Shown one piece after another: positions 18,201 through 28,257 of a stretch of DNA of 64,000 bases; the stretch's first letter is position 1; each line of letters starts with the position of its first letter. The notes beneath the pieces are model-generated. The model saw only the letters and a list, made by a program, of their open reading frames with translations, was not told the DNA's origin and did no database searches. Source of the stretch: Castellaniella sp044508625 (GTDB lineage Bacteria > Pseudomonadota > Gammaproteobacteria > Burkholderiales > Burkholderiaceae_B); contig JBIQHJ010000009.1 in assembly GCA_044508625.1 (NCBI GenBank), positions 20,827-84,826 on the forward strand, written 5' to 3'. The translations under genes were made by a program, and so were the position numbers.

Positions 18201-19597
18201 TCATCATCCGCAACGGCGACTTCGACCTGTCGGGCATCGGACTGACCGTCCGCCAGGAAAACGGCACCGGCGGCTACGTCCTCGACCATGACTACACCAT
18301 CGTGAAGACCGAGGCGGGCCGCGTGCTCAACACCTTTGCCAATGGCGGCGCACTGGACGATTCGTTCGCCGGCACCCTGGTCAAGCTCGACCCCGTCAAG
18401 TACGGCGCCAACGACGTCCGCATCAGCCTGTCCGTCGACGCGGACAAGGCCGCGGACCGCGGCGGGCTTTCCCGCAACCAGAACGCGACGCTCGATGGCG
18501 TGCTCTCGGTGGCCGGCCGGAACGCCGCCGCCGATGCCGCCCTGCAGATGCAGACCGCGGCGCGCCGGGACGCCCTGGACCAATTGTCCGGCGAGGCGCA
18601 CGCCAGCACGCAGGCCGCGCTGATGCAGTCCGGCGACCTCGTCGCCCGCGCCTTGGCGAGCCGCATGCGCGGCAATCTCGGCGCCGGCATGCTGCCGGGC
18701 GCGCCGATCGCCCAGGCCGGCGGACGCCTGCCGGCCGGCGCCATGCCCCGCTCGGCGGCCTATCCACTCTGGGCGCAGGTCTCGGGCAACTGGAGTTCGC
18801 TGGAGGGCGACGGCAACGCCGCCAGGATCCGGACGCGGACGGGCGGATTGTTCGTCGGCGGCGACCTGGACGCGGGCCGCGGCTGGCGCCTGGGCGCGGC
18901 GCTGGGCTACAGGGACGGCCGGCTCGAGGTCGACGATCGCGGTTCAAGCTCGGACGTCGGCAGCTACACCGTGGCCCTGTACGGCGGCAAGGCCTGGGAT
19001 GCGGGCCCCGGCAAGCTCAGCGTCCTCACGGGCGCGGCCTACACCCGCCATGACATCGAGAGCCGGCGCAGCGTGACCGTGGGCGGCGGCCAGACCCTGA
19101 AGGCTGACTATCACGCCGACGCGGCGCAGTTGTTCACCGAACTGGCCTATGCCATGCCGGCCGGCGAGGCGAGCGTGATCGAGCCCTACGCGGGCGTGTC
19201 CTGGCTCGGCCAGAAGACCGAGGGCTTCACCGAATCGGGCGGCCCGGCGGCCCTGCGCAGCGACAGCCAGAGGGACGACATCACCGCGCTCACGCTCGGA
19301 CTGCGCGGCAAGACCCGCATCGAATTCGGCGCGGGCGCGGCCGAACTGTCCGCGGGCGCGGGCTGGCGGCACGCCGCCGGCGACGTCGACCCGGGACGCA
19401 GCCTGTCCTTCGTCGAGGGCGGCGGCGGCAGCTTCCGCGTCTCGGGGGCGCCGATCGCCCGGGATGCGGCGGTGCTCGACCTGGGCGCACAGGTCGCGGT
19501 CGGCCGCAACACGGTCATGGGCCTGGCCTACAGCGGCCAGTACGGCGGCGGCAATACCGACCACGCGGCGACGCTGAGCGTCAAGGTGCGTTTCTGA
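15221..19597 (+). CDS. Type V (AidA/pertactin-like) autotransporter
   Basis: This is a self-secreting surface protein of 1458 residues. The start at 15221 has AGGAGA 7 bases upstream; an in-frame GTG at 15158 is less likely. A long basic N-region (PRRRTALRNTALTAALVAA) leads to a signal peptide probably cut after GAGA (residue 45). The passenger is repetitive and rich in Gly, Ser, Thr and Asn, with recurrent G-[GA]-[ST] turns typical of a right-handed beta-helix. The LSGEAHAS motif (about 1122) marks the junction seen in AidA-type proteins, and a beta-barrel occupies about 1181-1458, ending in VKVRF with the terminal phenylalanine needed for outer-membrane insertion. I see no protease triad or lipase motif, so an adhesin-like role is a guess. 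The 236 bp upstream hold no gene and are AT-rich. Confidence 0.92.
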   Translation: MGSIKTHDSAPMPDHAAPRRRTALRNTALTAALVAAYAYAPGAGAVNLTIGNTYDLGDSVLTDSTVKVIDGGVATGNGTQISGKAYEMLRIESGGSLTLENATLANTVQPNQNGRTVTATGANANAVIEDSTITLDAFDGHPGGHAFTAGVGAENGGHAVIDGGTITSSGSKRTVGIQANDGGSIDASHVVISTHSTFGHAVNAYRTIASPESETLVRLDHVTIKTYDLNYADGIQSANKGARVEATDTDITTVGTNSFGAEVFNGASASLTRGSITTSGTAAAGVRVYGGSLGNGVVTIDGTRVETSGAQAVGVVAADAAEQTSGTIHLSGSTIETHGANAAAVQSAYGSQITSGGGNTFHTYGANSTGVAALTGGSVSLLGSDLVTAELGNGIGSDGAGSTIMTNGTAILTNGGKYGAYATNGGSMDLNGGSVRNASTSSGRMGIAADGAGTLVTAHGVDISTQGAFTGPGELSNAVAASHGAHIELTGGQVRYLGAQYGRGLLASTGASIGADGVDISTGTEGSATTGLVSNAVHAYSGRTTDSKPEDTPTIELRDSRIRTYAGDSYGLSAQNIGSRITATDSAIETHGENSYGAVAYNGAVLDLAGTTIDTWADGARGISLNAMSATQRPGTPPSPLTASTLFLSGGAIHTRGGTSAEGVAADAVYLTAGSSARIAGTQLLASGAGASALHLEDSGSVILDHVRAESKSASITSRITQAGQVQDIAVGAGSNLTVNNGTLLQVSRSDAGMDGIVNLTLEAGSVSSGDIIDQDGLAPGGDGTRAAGGKTNFTIEAGAQWAGIVWGINDTSVGDGGSFEDSGGAPIDGNVTGGENSTIVFANGATISEGVQTRTGSTASFNGPTTIGGAVVGTGSRYVFLGATTVGQTVSGTNTSFQFSQGQPTLIKGSVVLDIGSSLKGGTVQAPISILGSAIANSGSTLGGNLLVDGSLGGNGGTLSPGNSVGTQSYGTSAGFSGNYVAEVNSAGQSDLIIIRNGDFDLSGIGLTVRQENGTGGYVLDHDYTIVKTEAGRVLNTFANGGALDDSFAGTLVKLDPVKYGANDVRISLSVDADKAADRGGLSRNQNATLDGVLSVAGRNAAADAALQMQTAARRDALDQLSGEAHASTQAALMQSGDLVARALASRMRGNLGAGMLPGAPIAQAGGRLPAGAMPRSAAYPLWAQVSGNWSSLEGDGNAARIRTRTGGLFVGGDLDAGRGWRLGAALGYRDGRLEVDDRGSSSDVGSYTVALYGGKAWDAGPGKLSVLTGAAYTRHDIESRRSVTVGGGQTLKADYHADAAQLFTELAYAMPAGEASVIEPYAGVSWLGQKTEGFTESGGPAALRSDSQRDDITALTLGLRGKTRIEFGAGAAELSAGAGWRHAAGDVDPGRSLSFVEGGGGSFRVSGAPIARDAAVLDLGAQVAVGRNTVMGLAYSGQYGGGNTDHAATLSVKVRF

Positions 19598-19617
19598 CGC
19601 TCAAGGTGCGCTTCTGA
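19578..19617 (+). repeat. 20-bp duplication of the autotransporter 3' end including its stop codon
   Basis: The last 20 bases of the autotransporter gene (lysine, valine, arginine, phenylalanine, stop) recur directly after it with 16 of 20 bases the same. The second copy would again encode LKVRF and a TGA stop in another frame. It may be a slippage duplication or the stub of a second barrel gene. Confidence 0.8.
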
Positions 19618-19638
19618 CTGACGCTTTCGGTCGAGAGC

Positions 19639-21480
<1,842 letters not shown>

Positions 21481-21646
21481 GAAATGGGTCTCCTCCCTGT
21501 TGGTCCGGCCATGCCCAATCCCGTAGTTTATACGCACGAATCGGCATTTTGCTCGCCGCCCTATGGATGCATGGCTGGCGCCGGCCCTTCCCGCTGGCTA
21601 ATATAGGATTGGGAACCAGACCACCCGCATCCACAAGGAGATTTCC
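21481..21646. promoter_or_regulatory. Divergent control region of pckG and the universal stress protein gene
   Basis: This 166-bp gap holds the promoters of two divergent genes. TAATAT at 21599-21604 is a good -10 for the rightward gene, 43 bp before its ATG, but no convincing -35 accompanies it. TATAAA on the other strand (21527-21532) could serve pckG, also without a clear -35. No strong operator dyad was seen. Confidence 0.3.
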
Positions 21647-22477
21647 ATGCTGGGCCGTATCGCCATCCATCTGGACAACGACAATGCCTGCGCGCGCCGT
21701 ATCGACGCGGGAATCCTGCTCGCGAAAGAACACGGTGCCGAGGTGATCGGCATCCACCCGACCGAGGATTTCATCGACCGCTACGGCAATATCCTGCCGC
21801 AAGACATCCGCAACGACCTGCGCAAGCAGCACCGGCAGGCCCGCGAGGCCCTGCGCGGCCAGTTCGAGCAAAAGGCCCGGGAGGCGGGGGTCGAGGCCGA
21901 CTACCGCGCCCCGCAGGGCAACGCCGAGGAATCCCTCGCCCTGCACGCCCGCTACTGCGACCTGCTCGTCATGAGCAAGGCGCAGCCCGACGAGCAGGTC
22001 TCGGGCCTCGTGCCCAACCTGCCCGAGGCGGTGATCATGTCCGCCGGCAGGCCGGTGCTCATGATCCCCAACGCCGGCGCCATCGAATCCATCGGCAAGC
22101 GAGTGCTGTACTGCTGGGACCAGCGCCGCGAGGCGGCCCGCGCCTTCGCCGACGCCGCGCCCTTCCTCCAATCGTGCAAAGAGCTCGTCGTCCTCGAGAT
22201 CGACCGCGACGAGGAACTGCTGCAGAGCCGCGACGTCCGCAAGGAGGATTTCGGCAACTACTGCGTCCGCCTGGGCTATCCCAAGCCGCGGCACCTGGTG
22301 CTGGACAGCAAGGACATCGGCGTCGGGCACATCATCCTGAACGTCGCCAGCGACTCGGCGAGCGACCTGATCGTCATGGGCGCCTACGGCCACAGCCGCA
22401 TGCGCCAGTGGGTCATGGGCGGCGCCTCGCGCACCCTGCTGTCGTCCATGACGGTGCCCGTGCTGCTGACCCAGTGA
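21647..22477 (+). CDS. Universal stress protein, tandem UspA domains
   Basis: This 276-residue protein has two UspA-like domains. The C-terminal one keeps the nucleotide-binding motif G-2X-G-9X-G-[ST] in MGAYGHSRMRQWVMGGASRT; the N-terminal one (about 1-145) has lost it. AAGGAGA lies 7 bases before the ATG. Tandem Usp proteins are cytosolic stress factors and often bind ATP; no specific role can be assigned. It stands alone between pckG (divergent) and the second catabolic operon (convergent). Confidence 0.88.
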   Translation: MLGRIAIHLDNDNACARRIDAGILLAKEHGAEVIGIHPTEDFIDRYGNILPQDIRNDLRKQHRQAREALRGQFEQKAREAGVEADYRAPQGNAEESLALHARYCDLLVMSKAQPDEQVSGLVPNLPEAVIMSAGRPVLMIPNAGAIESIGKRVLYCWDQRREAARAFADAAPFLQSCKELVVLEIDRDEELLQSRDVRKEDFGNYCVRLGYPKPRHLVLDSKDIGVGHIILNVASDSASDLIVMGAYGHSRMRQWVMGGASRTLLSSMTVPVLLTQ

Positions 22478-22507
22478 CCCGGGGGGCCGGGCGGCCTGGG
22501 ATCCGTC

Positions 22508-23236
22508 TCAGTAGGTCGCCCGCCCGCCCGACAGGTCGAAGGTGAAGCCGGTCGTGAAAGAGCACTCGTCGCTCGCGGCAAAGGCGGCCATCGCGGCCAC
22601 CTCCGGCACCTTGAGAAAGCGGTTCATCGGGATCTTGGCCCGGCTCGCGGCGATGTGCTCGGGCGTCATCTGGGCCATGAGGTCGGTTTCGATGATCACC
22701 GGCGCAAGGCAGTTGACGAGGACGCCGGTCTCGACGAGCTCTCGCGCCAGCGACTTGGAAAAGCCGATCACGCCCGCCTTCGATGCGGCATAGGCCGCGA
22801 TGCCCGGGACGCCCTCCTTGCCCGCGATCGAGGCGACATTGACGATGCGCCCGTACGCCTGCCGGCGCATGTGCGGGACGACGGCGCGGCAGCACAGAAA
22901 GACGCCGTCGAGGTTGACCGAGATGACCCGCCGCCATTGCTCGAGGTCATAGGTCTCGACGGGGGCGACGGGCCCGTTGATCCCGGCATTGTTCACCAGG
23001 ACGTCGATCCGGCCGAATGCCTCGATGGCCCGCGCCACCGCGCCCTCGACCTGCGAGGGATCCGTCACGTCGACGCTGGCCACGGCCGCCGGGGAAAAAC
23101 CGGCCTCGTCGAATCCCCGCAGGTCGCGGTCCCAGACGATCACCCGCGCGCCTTCCTCGCCGAGACGGCGCGCGATGCCGAGGCCCACGCCCCGCGCGCC
23201 GCCGGTCACGATCGCCACTTTGCCCTCGAATCGCAT
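22508..23236 (-). CDS. Short-chain dehydrogenase/reductase
   Basis: This classical SDR of 242 residues has the cofactor motif TGGARGVGLGIA, NNAG (VLVNNAGING) and the catalytic Ser and Tyr-X3-Lys (NVASIAG, YAASK). An aspartate after the second strand (VWDRD) suggests NAD rather than NADP. I take the ATG at 23236 (MRFEGKV), with AGGA 9 bases upstream. An alternative at 23251 overlaps the stop codon of the preceding epimerase gene as ATGA, which would couple their translation. It is the last gene of the second TRAP operon and probably oxidises a hydroxyl of the imported substrate. Confidence 0.9.
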   Translation of the reverse strand: MRFEGKVAIVTGGARGVGLGIARRLGEEGARVIVWDRDLRGFDEAGFSPAAVASVDVTDPSQVEGAVARAIEAFGRIDVLVNNAGINGPVAPVETYDLEQWRRVISVNLDGVFLCCRAVVPHMRRQAYGRIVNVASIAGKEGVPGIAAYAASKAGVIGFSKSLARELVETGVLVNCLAPVIIETDLMAQMTPEHIAASRAKIPMNRFLKVPEVAAMAAFAASDECSFTTGFTFDLSGGRATY

Positions 23237-23247
23237 TTCCTCGTTCC

Positions 23248-24150
23248 TCATGGGTGCCGCGCACGGCGGCGATAGTATTGGATGGTATCGGCAATGCCGG
23301 CCTCCGGACTGCGGGCGCTCCACCCCGGCAGCAGCCGCGCCGCCTCGTCGTCGCGGGCGGGAACGGCGATCGGCATGGGTCGGCCGTCGATGGCGATGTC
23401 CGCCTCGGGCACCAGGCCCCTGATCGTCTCGACCACGGCTTCCGCCGAACGCTCGCCCCCAAAGAGATTCAGCACCCGGGCGCCCGCCATCGGCATCTCG
23501 AGCACCCGTTCGAACGCATGGGCGACATCGTCGACATGGATCATATCGAAGCGGCCGGCGATGGGGAAGATGTAGGGCCGTCCTTCAGCCGCCGCCCGGC
23601 ACGCGAGGGTGGGGCCGGCGGACAGGCCGTGCTCGCGCCCGGGCCCATAGACGACGTAGGGGCGGAAGCCCACGCTGGGGACCCCGTCCTGCTCGTGGAA
23701 AGCCAGCGCGCTGTGCTCGGCGGCGAGCTTGAACGCCCCGTAGAGGGTGGTCGGATGCGGCTGGACATTGTCGTCCGGCCCGAAGACGCCGATGCTGCTC
23801 ATGTAGGCGACCTTGCCGATGGCGTGCTCGCGCGCCGCGAGCAGCACGTTCAGGTGCCCGATGAGATTGACCCGCGCGCCGCGCACCGGATCGGCGATGC
23901 AGGCGGGCGTCAGCAGCGCCGCCAGGTGCACGATGGCGCCGCAGCCCTTGGCCGCCGCCGCCACGGCCGCGCCCTCGGCGACGTCCCCCGACAGCCATTC
24001 GACCCGATCGGCCGGCGCGCCGGCGATCTCGCGCAGGAGGCGCCGGTCCTCCCCGAGGTCGAATATCCGGGGCTCCATGCCGGCCGCCAGCAGGCGCTTG
24101 ACGATCCAGCAGCCGATGAAGCCGCCTCCGCCCGTGACCAGGACTTTCAT
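23248..24150 (-). CDS. NAD-dependent epimerase/dehydratase family protein
   Basis: This extended SDR of 300 residues has VTGGGGFIGCWIVKRL as the NAD motif, HLAALL, the SSIGVFG serine segment and the catalytic pair in YGAFK, followed by RPYVVYGPGREHG. These match nucleotide-sugar epimerases and uronate dehydrogenases. The length and the catabolic setting favour oxidation or epimerisation of a small sugar or sugar acid over a role in surface polysaccharide. It starts 10 bp after the unrecognised 235-residue gene and abuts the SDR gene. Confidence 0.87.
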   Translation of the reverse strand: MKVLVTGGGGFIGCWIVKRLLAAGMEPRIFDLGEDRRLLREIAGAPADRVEWLSGDVAEGAAVAAAAKGCGAIVHLAALLTPACIADPVRGARVNLIGHLNVLLAAREHAIGKVAYMSSIGVFGPDDNVQPHPTTLYGAFKLAAEHSALAFHEQDGVPSVGFRPYVVYGPGREHGLSAGPTLACRAAAEGRPYIFPIAGRFDMIHVDDVAHAFERVLEMPMAGARVLNLFGGERSAEAVVETIRGLVPEADIAIDGRPMPIAVPARDDEAARLLPGWSARSPEAGIADTIQYYRRRARHP

Positions 24151-24160
24151 GACGATGCCC

Positions 24161-24868
24161 TCATGGGCACCCGGCCGGACGCGCGTCGCGATCCGAGATG
24201 ACGTGCTGGACCTGGAACAGCACGTGCGTCGCCGCCTCGCGCTCGCCGGGCGGCAGGGCGCCGAGCGCGGCCTCGCCCGCGAGACGGGTCGCCCGCTCGT
24301 CGAAGCCGTCGATCAGCAGGGCCAGCGACACGGTCCGGTCCGGATCGCCGCGGCTTTCGCGAAAGCGCTTTTCCTTGGTGGGCTGCTGGCCGTGCCGCGG
24401 ATCGCCCTCGAGGAGGTGGGCGCCCAGGATGCCGGGCCTTTGCGAAACGGCATCGACCAGGCCGGCGAGCCGTGACGCCGGAGGCGCCGTCTTGCCAGTG
24501 TCGAAATGGATCGTCGCCAGCCAGCCGCCGACCCCGCGCCCCCGGCTCTCGAGCACCCGGCACACGGTGCGCGACGGCACCACATAGGCCGACAGTATCC
24601 GCTGGGTCCAGGGCGTGGGATCGTTCAGCCGCGCCAGGTAGGGCGGCGAGACGAACACATCGGTGTCATCGGCCTCGTACATCATGAAGTACTTCAGGTG
24701 CGCGGGCACCTCGTCGACGGCCACCGCCCGCCGGCCCCTCCGGAAACCCGGCACGGCGAGCCGCTCGGGCATGTGCTCCAGACTGTGCCAGGCGTTGTAG
24801 TCCTCCTCGTGTTCCGCGACCACGCCGCCCCAGTTGACGAGGACGCCCGTTCCCAAAAGACCGGCCAT
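24161..24868 (-). CDS. Unrecognised protein with ferredoxin-like (dimeric alpha+beta barrel) features
   Basis: I do not recognise this family by name. The 235-residue protein from the ATG at 24868 (GGAG 9 bases upstream) begins LLGTGVLVNWGGVVAEHE and then has WHSLEHMPERLAVPGFRRG. That resembles the N-terminal histidine-bearing segment of EthD-like or monooxygenase-like dimeric alpha+beta barrels, where WH..EH..ER..PGF contacts the ligand. A second half (WLATIHFDTG to HVLFQVQHVIS) could be a second such domain. There is no signal peptide or membrane segment. It sits between the DctM and epimerase genes with gaps of 21 and 10 bp, so it is almost certainly part of the pathway, perhaps as a small isomerase, hydrolase or binding protein. 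Confidence 0.75.
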   Translation of the reverse strand: MAGLLGTGVLVNWGGVVAEHEEDYNAWHSLEHMPERLAVPGFRRGRRAVAVDEVPAHLKYFMMYEADDTDVFVSPPYLARLNDPTPWTQRILSAYVVPSRTVCRVLESRGRGVGGWLATIHFDTGKTAPPASRLAGLVDAVSQRPGILGAHLLEGDPRHGQQPTKEKRFRESRGDPDRTVSLALLIDGFDERATRLAGEAALGALPPGEREAATHVLFQVQHVISDRDARPAGCP

Positions 24869-24889
24869 AGTTTCAGACTCCATCAAAGA

Positions 24890-26197
24890 TCAATTGCTGG
24901 TCCCCGGCAGCCACATGGCGATCTGGGGGAATGCGATGATGAGCGCGAGCGTCAGGATCATGACCGCAAAGAACGGCAGCACGCCCAGGAACACGTCGGC
25001 GATCGAGGGCTCCTCGCCCGGCTCGGCCAGGTCGCGCCGCTGCGCATGCAGGATGAACAGATTCATCCCGACCGGCGGCGATACGATGGCGATCTGCACG
25101 AGCATGACCACGATGACGCCGAACCACACCAGGTCGATGCCCAGTGCGTGGAGCATGGGCAGGAAGATCGGGATGGTGGTCACCATCATCGACAGTTCCT
25201 CCATGAAGGTCCCCAGCAGGATGTAGAGGACGCAGATCATGAGGACGACCTGGAAGGGCGACAGCTCGAGGCCGATCACCCAGTTGCTGATCATCGCGGG
25301 CAGGCCGAGGAAGGCCAGCACGAATTGCAGGACGAAGGCGCCGATCAGGATGAACATGATCATCGAGGTGGTGCCCGCGGTGGCGAGGAACGTGTCGCGC
25401 AGCATCGCGAGGGAAAGCCGGCGATTCAGGGCGGCGATGGCGAACGCGCCCACCACCCCGAAGGCGGCCGCCTCGGTCGCCGTGGCGACGCCCGCATAGA
25501 TGGTGCCGAGCACCAGGCCCATCAGGACGGCGATCGGCAGCAACGCCACCAGGCCGACGAGCTTTTCGCGCCATGGCGAGGATGGGGCCTTGGGCGCGAC
25601 CGATGCGGAGCGCAGGCTCATGAAGCCGATCACCAGCATGAACATGAAGGTCATCACCAGGCCGGGCACGAACCCGGCGAGGTAGAGCTTGCCGATCGAT
25701 TCCTCGACCAGGACGCCGTAGATGATCATCACGATGCTGGGCGGAATCAGGATCCCCAGGGTGCCGCCCGCCACGATCGAGCCGAGCGATACGCGCTCGT
25801 CGTAGCGATACCGCTTGAGGAAGGGCAGCGCCACGCGCCCGATGGTCGCCGCGGTCGCCGCGCTCGAGCCGGAAATGCACGAGAACATGGCGCAGGCCGC
25901 GATATTGCTGTGCAACAGGCCGCCGGGCAAGGGATTGAGCCATTTCGACAGCACCTCGTACATGCTGTCGGTGACGCCCGAGCGCAGCAGGACCTCGCCC
26001 ATCAGGATGAACAGGGGCAGCGCCACCAGGGTGAACGAGGTCGTGGTGTTCCAGGGGACGTAGCCGAAAACGTCCCAGATCGGCCGATCGCCGAACAGCG
26101 TCACGAGGATCAGGCCCCCGACGCCCATGGAGGCGGCGACGTACACGCCCATGCCGAAAAGAATCGTGAGAATGGCGACTAGTGCTAGACCGGACAT
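24890..26197 (-). CDS. dctM: TRAP transporter large membrane subunit (DctM type)
   Basis: This second DctM permease has 435 residues and is hydrophobic throughout. Signatures are FSCISGSSAATAATIG, GGTLGILIPPSIVMIIYG and the mirrored SPPVGMNLFILHAQ in the second half. A longer hydrophilic loop (about 205-230) separates the halves. It follows dctQ by 10 bp. It is distinct from the copy near 8 kb and pairs with its own DctP and DctQ. Confidence 0.93.
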   Translation of the reverse strand: MSGLALVAILTILFGMGVYVAASMGVGGLILVTLFGDRPIWDVFGYVPWNTTTSFTLVALPLFILMGEVLLRSGVTDSMYEVLSKWLNPLPGGLLHSNIAACAMFSCISGSSAATAATIGRVALPFLKRYRYDERVSLGSIVAGGTLGILIPPSIVMIIYGVLVEESIGKLYLAGFVPGLVMTFMFMLVIGFMSLRSASVAPKAPSSPWREKLVGLVALLPIAVLMGLVLGTIYAGVATATEAAAFGVVGAFAIAALNRRLSLAMLRDTFLATAGTTSMIMFILIGAFVLQFVLAFLGLPAMISNWVIGLELSPFQVVLMICVLYILLGTFMEELSMMVTTIPIFLPMLHALGIDLVWFGVIVVMLVQIAIVSPPVGMNLFILHAQRRDLAEPGEEPSIADVFLGVLPFFAVMILTLALIIAFPQIAMWLPGTSN

Positions 26198-26207
26198 GGC
26201 GTCGTCC

Positions 26208-26819
26208 TCAGATCTCGAATTGCTCGGGCGCGCTGCGCCGCTCGAGGGCGGCGGACCGCTTCAAGGCGGACGGGTAGATCAGTCCGACCAGGAAGGTGAC
26301 GGCCCCTTGCAGCGCGAGGATCATGAAGCCCACCGCCATCAGCGATTGCGGGATGCCGATCGGCACTTGCAGCACCGAGGTGCTCAGGATCCCGAATTCG
26401 AACGACTCCATCGCCATCCGCAAGGAATTGGCCGCCAGGAGGAACGCGAAGACGGTCAGCAGCAGCAGGGCGATGCGATCCAGCATCCGCCTCGCGCGCG
26501 GGGACACCATGCCGAAGATCAAATCGACGCGCACGTGCTTGTCGATCGTCAGCGTGTAGGCCAGCGTCCAGGTCACGGCCAGGCACATCGCGTAGCCCGA
26601 TATCTCGTCGGTCGCGCCGCTGTAGAAGCCGCCGTATCCGCGGCCCAGGGCGTCGAAGGTGATGAAGAACGCCAGCACGGCGAGGATGCCGCCACCGATG
26701 CAGGCGGTGAGGACGCTGAATCGCTCGGCGGCATCGAGGAGGCGGATCAGCATCGGAGGGCGCGTGGAATCATCGATGTCCGGCATCGCGTGCTTTCCCA
26801 TGGGTCGAGTGGCCGGCAT
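26208..26819 (-). CDS. dctQ: TRAP transporter small membrane subunit (DctQ type)
   Basis: This 203-residue protein has four hydrophobic segments (about 38-58, 72-92, 113-133 and 157-177) and the conserved context DEISGYAMCLAVTWTLAYT and KHVRVDLIFG seen in DctQ proteins. Starts at 26819, 26801 and 26786 are all in frame and none has a strong Shine-Dalgarno sequence; the last (MPDIDDSTRPP) gives the most usual length. It lies 33 bp after dctP. Confidence 0.87.
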   Translation of the reverse strand: MPATRPMGKHAMPDIDDSTRPPMLIRLLDAAERFSVLTACIGGGILAVLAFFITFDALGRGYGGFYSGATDEISGYAMCLAVTWTLAYTLTIDKHVRVDLIFGMVSPRARRMLDRIALLLLTVFAFLLAANSLRMAMESFEFGILSTSVLQVPIGIPQSLMAVGFMILALQGAVTFLVGLIYPSALKRSAALERRSAPEQFEI

Positions 26820-26852
26820 CCGCGCATGGATGCCGGCAGGTTGGCGGGAGAC

Positions 26853-27884
26853 TCAGATCGTGAAGCCGGCGATCGGCGCGAGGACCTCGTTGAAGTCCCG
26901 CTTGGCCTGGTCGCCCGCGCGCTTTGCCCACCGCGCGGCGACCACGTCGCGCGCGATCTTTTGCAGCGGCTCGCGCCACTCGTCCTTGATCGTCCGCTGG
27001 ACGACCATGCCACGCCGTTCGGCGGCGGCAAGGCCGTCGCGGTCGTTCTCGGCCCCGGCCTCCCAGCCGCGCTGGACGAAGGCCGGCGCGATCCCATCGA
27101 GGATCCTCTTGAGATCGTCGGGCAGCCGTTCCCAGGACCGGCGGCTGATGACGTTGTATCCCGGCGAGCTGCCGAAATGGAGGTTGGTCAGGTACTTGCT
27201 CACCTCGTAGAGGCGCCCGCCCTCGACCTGGTCCGGCCCGATGATGGCGCCGTCCAGCGTGCCGCGCTCGAGCGCCGTATAGATGTCCGCGGTCGGGATC
27301 GACACCGGCTCGCCGCCCAGCGCGCTCACGTAGTCGGACAGGCTGACCGAGAAGATGCGGATCTTCTTGCCGCGCAGGCTGTCCAGGCTGTCGATCGGGA
27401 ATTTCGAGAACAGGAGGACGGAGTTGTAGTTGAAGCTGCCGAACAGGCGGCCGCCGAGCATGCCCTCGTTGTGCTTCAGGACCTTTTCGCTCCACGCGTC
27501 GACGGCCTTGCGGGTCGCCTCGTAGTCGCCGAAGACGCCCGCGAGCTGCGGCGCCTCGATGGCGGGAAACTCGCCCGCGACGAAGCCCGCGACGATGTCC
27601 GAGAAATCGATCAGGTTGGATCGCAGCGCCCGCAGCAATTCCTGTCCGCTGAAGCCGAGCTCGGGCACTGTCGTGACCTCGAGCTGCAGGCGGCCGTCGC
27701 TGCGCTTTGCCACCTCGTCGATGAGCCAGGGCCAGCGGTGCGACCATGACGCGCCATTGCGGTGATTGGCCACGCATTTCCACGTGGTGCGCTGCTGGGC
27801 CAGCGCCGGAAAGGCCAGTTGCGCCGCGAAACCGCATACCGCCGCCCCGCCGAGCGATTTCAGGGCTGTACGTCTCGTTGTCAT
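26853..27884 (-). CDS. dctP: TRAP transporter periplasmic substrate-binding protein (DctP type)
   Basis: This binding subunit of the second TRAP system has 343 residues from the ATG at 27884, which has AAGGAGA 6 bases upstream. The signal sequence MTTRRTALKSLGGAAVCG carries twin arginines followed by a hydrophobic stretch ending ALAQ, so export by Tat is possible. The core has SLRGKKIRIFSVSLSDYVSA and ALERGTLDGAIIGPDQ, typical of DctP proteins. It is the first gene of the operon and diverges from the GntR-type regulator across a 373-bp gap. The ligand is unknown. Confidence 0.9.
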   Translation of the reverse strand: MTTRRTALKSLGGAAVCGFAAQLAFPALAQQRTTWKCVANHRNGASWSHRWPWLIDEVAKRSDGRLQLEVTTVPELGFSGQELLRALRSNLIDFSDIVAGFVAGEFPAIEAPQLAGVFGDYEATRKAVDAWSEKVLKHNEGMLGGRLFGSFNYNSVLLFSKFPIDSLDSLRGKKIRIFSVSLSDYVSALGGEPVSIPTADIYTALERGTLDGAIIGPDQVEGGRLYEVSKYLTNLHFGSSPGYNVISRRSWERLPDDLKRILDGIAPAFVQRGWEAGAENDRDGLAAAERRGMVVQRTIKDEWREPLQKIARDVVAARWAKRAGDQAKRDFNEVLAPIAGFTI

Positions 27885-28257
27885 AAGAGTCTCCTTCCTG
27901 GAATTCATGAGAAGCCGGGCCCTGGCGGACTCGCGCCGCCCACCCGCTCCAGCTAATTTCTGAACCGTCCGTGCCGCGGTACGACCGATCAAGGCGGCAA
28001 GCGGTATCGCATCCCGGCCACTGCGTCCCGGCCATTCACGGCGACGGCAATCCGCGAAGCGCAACACCATGGCGGAATCCTACTTAACTGAGGTACGGTA
28101 TGTCAACAAAATTTTATGGACAGTACTTGAATGCCATCTCGACATCACCATGAATCCATCGTTTTCTGTATCATATACAGACAGTTATGAATATTTTTCA
28201 AGCGATCCAAGAGCTGGCTCTCGACCCATGTCCAGTCCTGTACCTCAGTTACCGACG
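27885..28257. promoter_or_regulatory. Intergenic control region of the second TRAP operon and gntR-type gene, with operator candidate at 28167-28179
   Basis: This 373-bp gap between divergent genes holds no credible gene. Its right half (about 28085-28230) is AT-rich. At 28167-28179 it contains TGTATCATATACA, an inverted repeat TGTAT-N3-ATACA of the kind bound by GntR/FadR-FCD regulators, about 80 bp before the regulator start. A single copy was seen. The left 200 bp are GC-rich and featureless. Operator function is inference. Confidence 0.5.
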
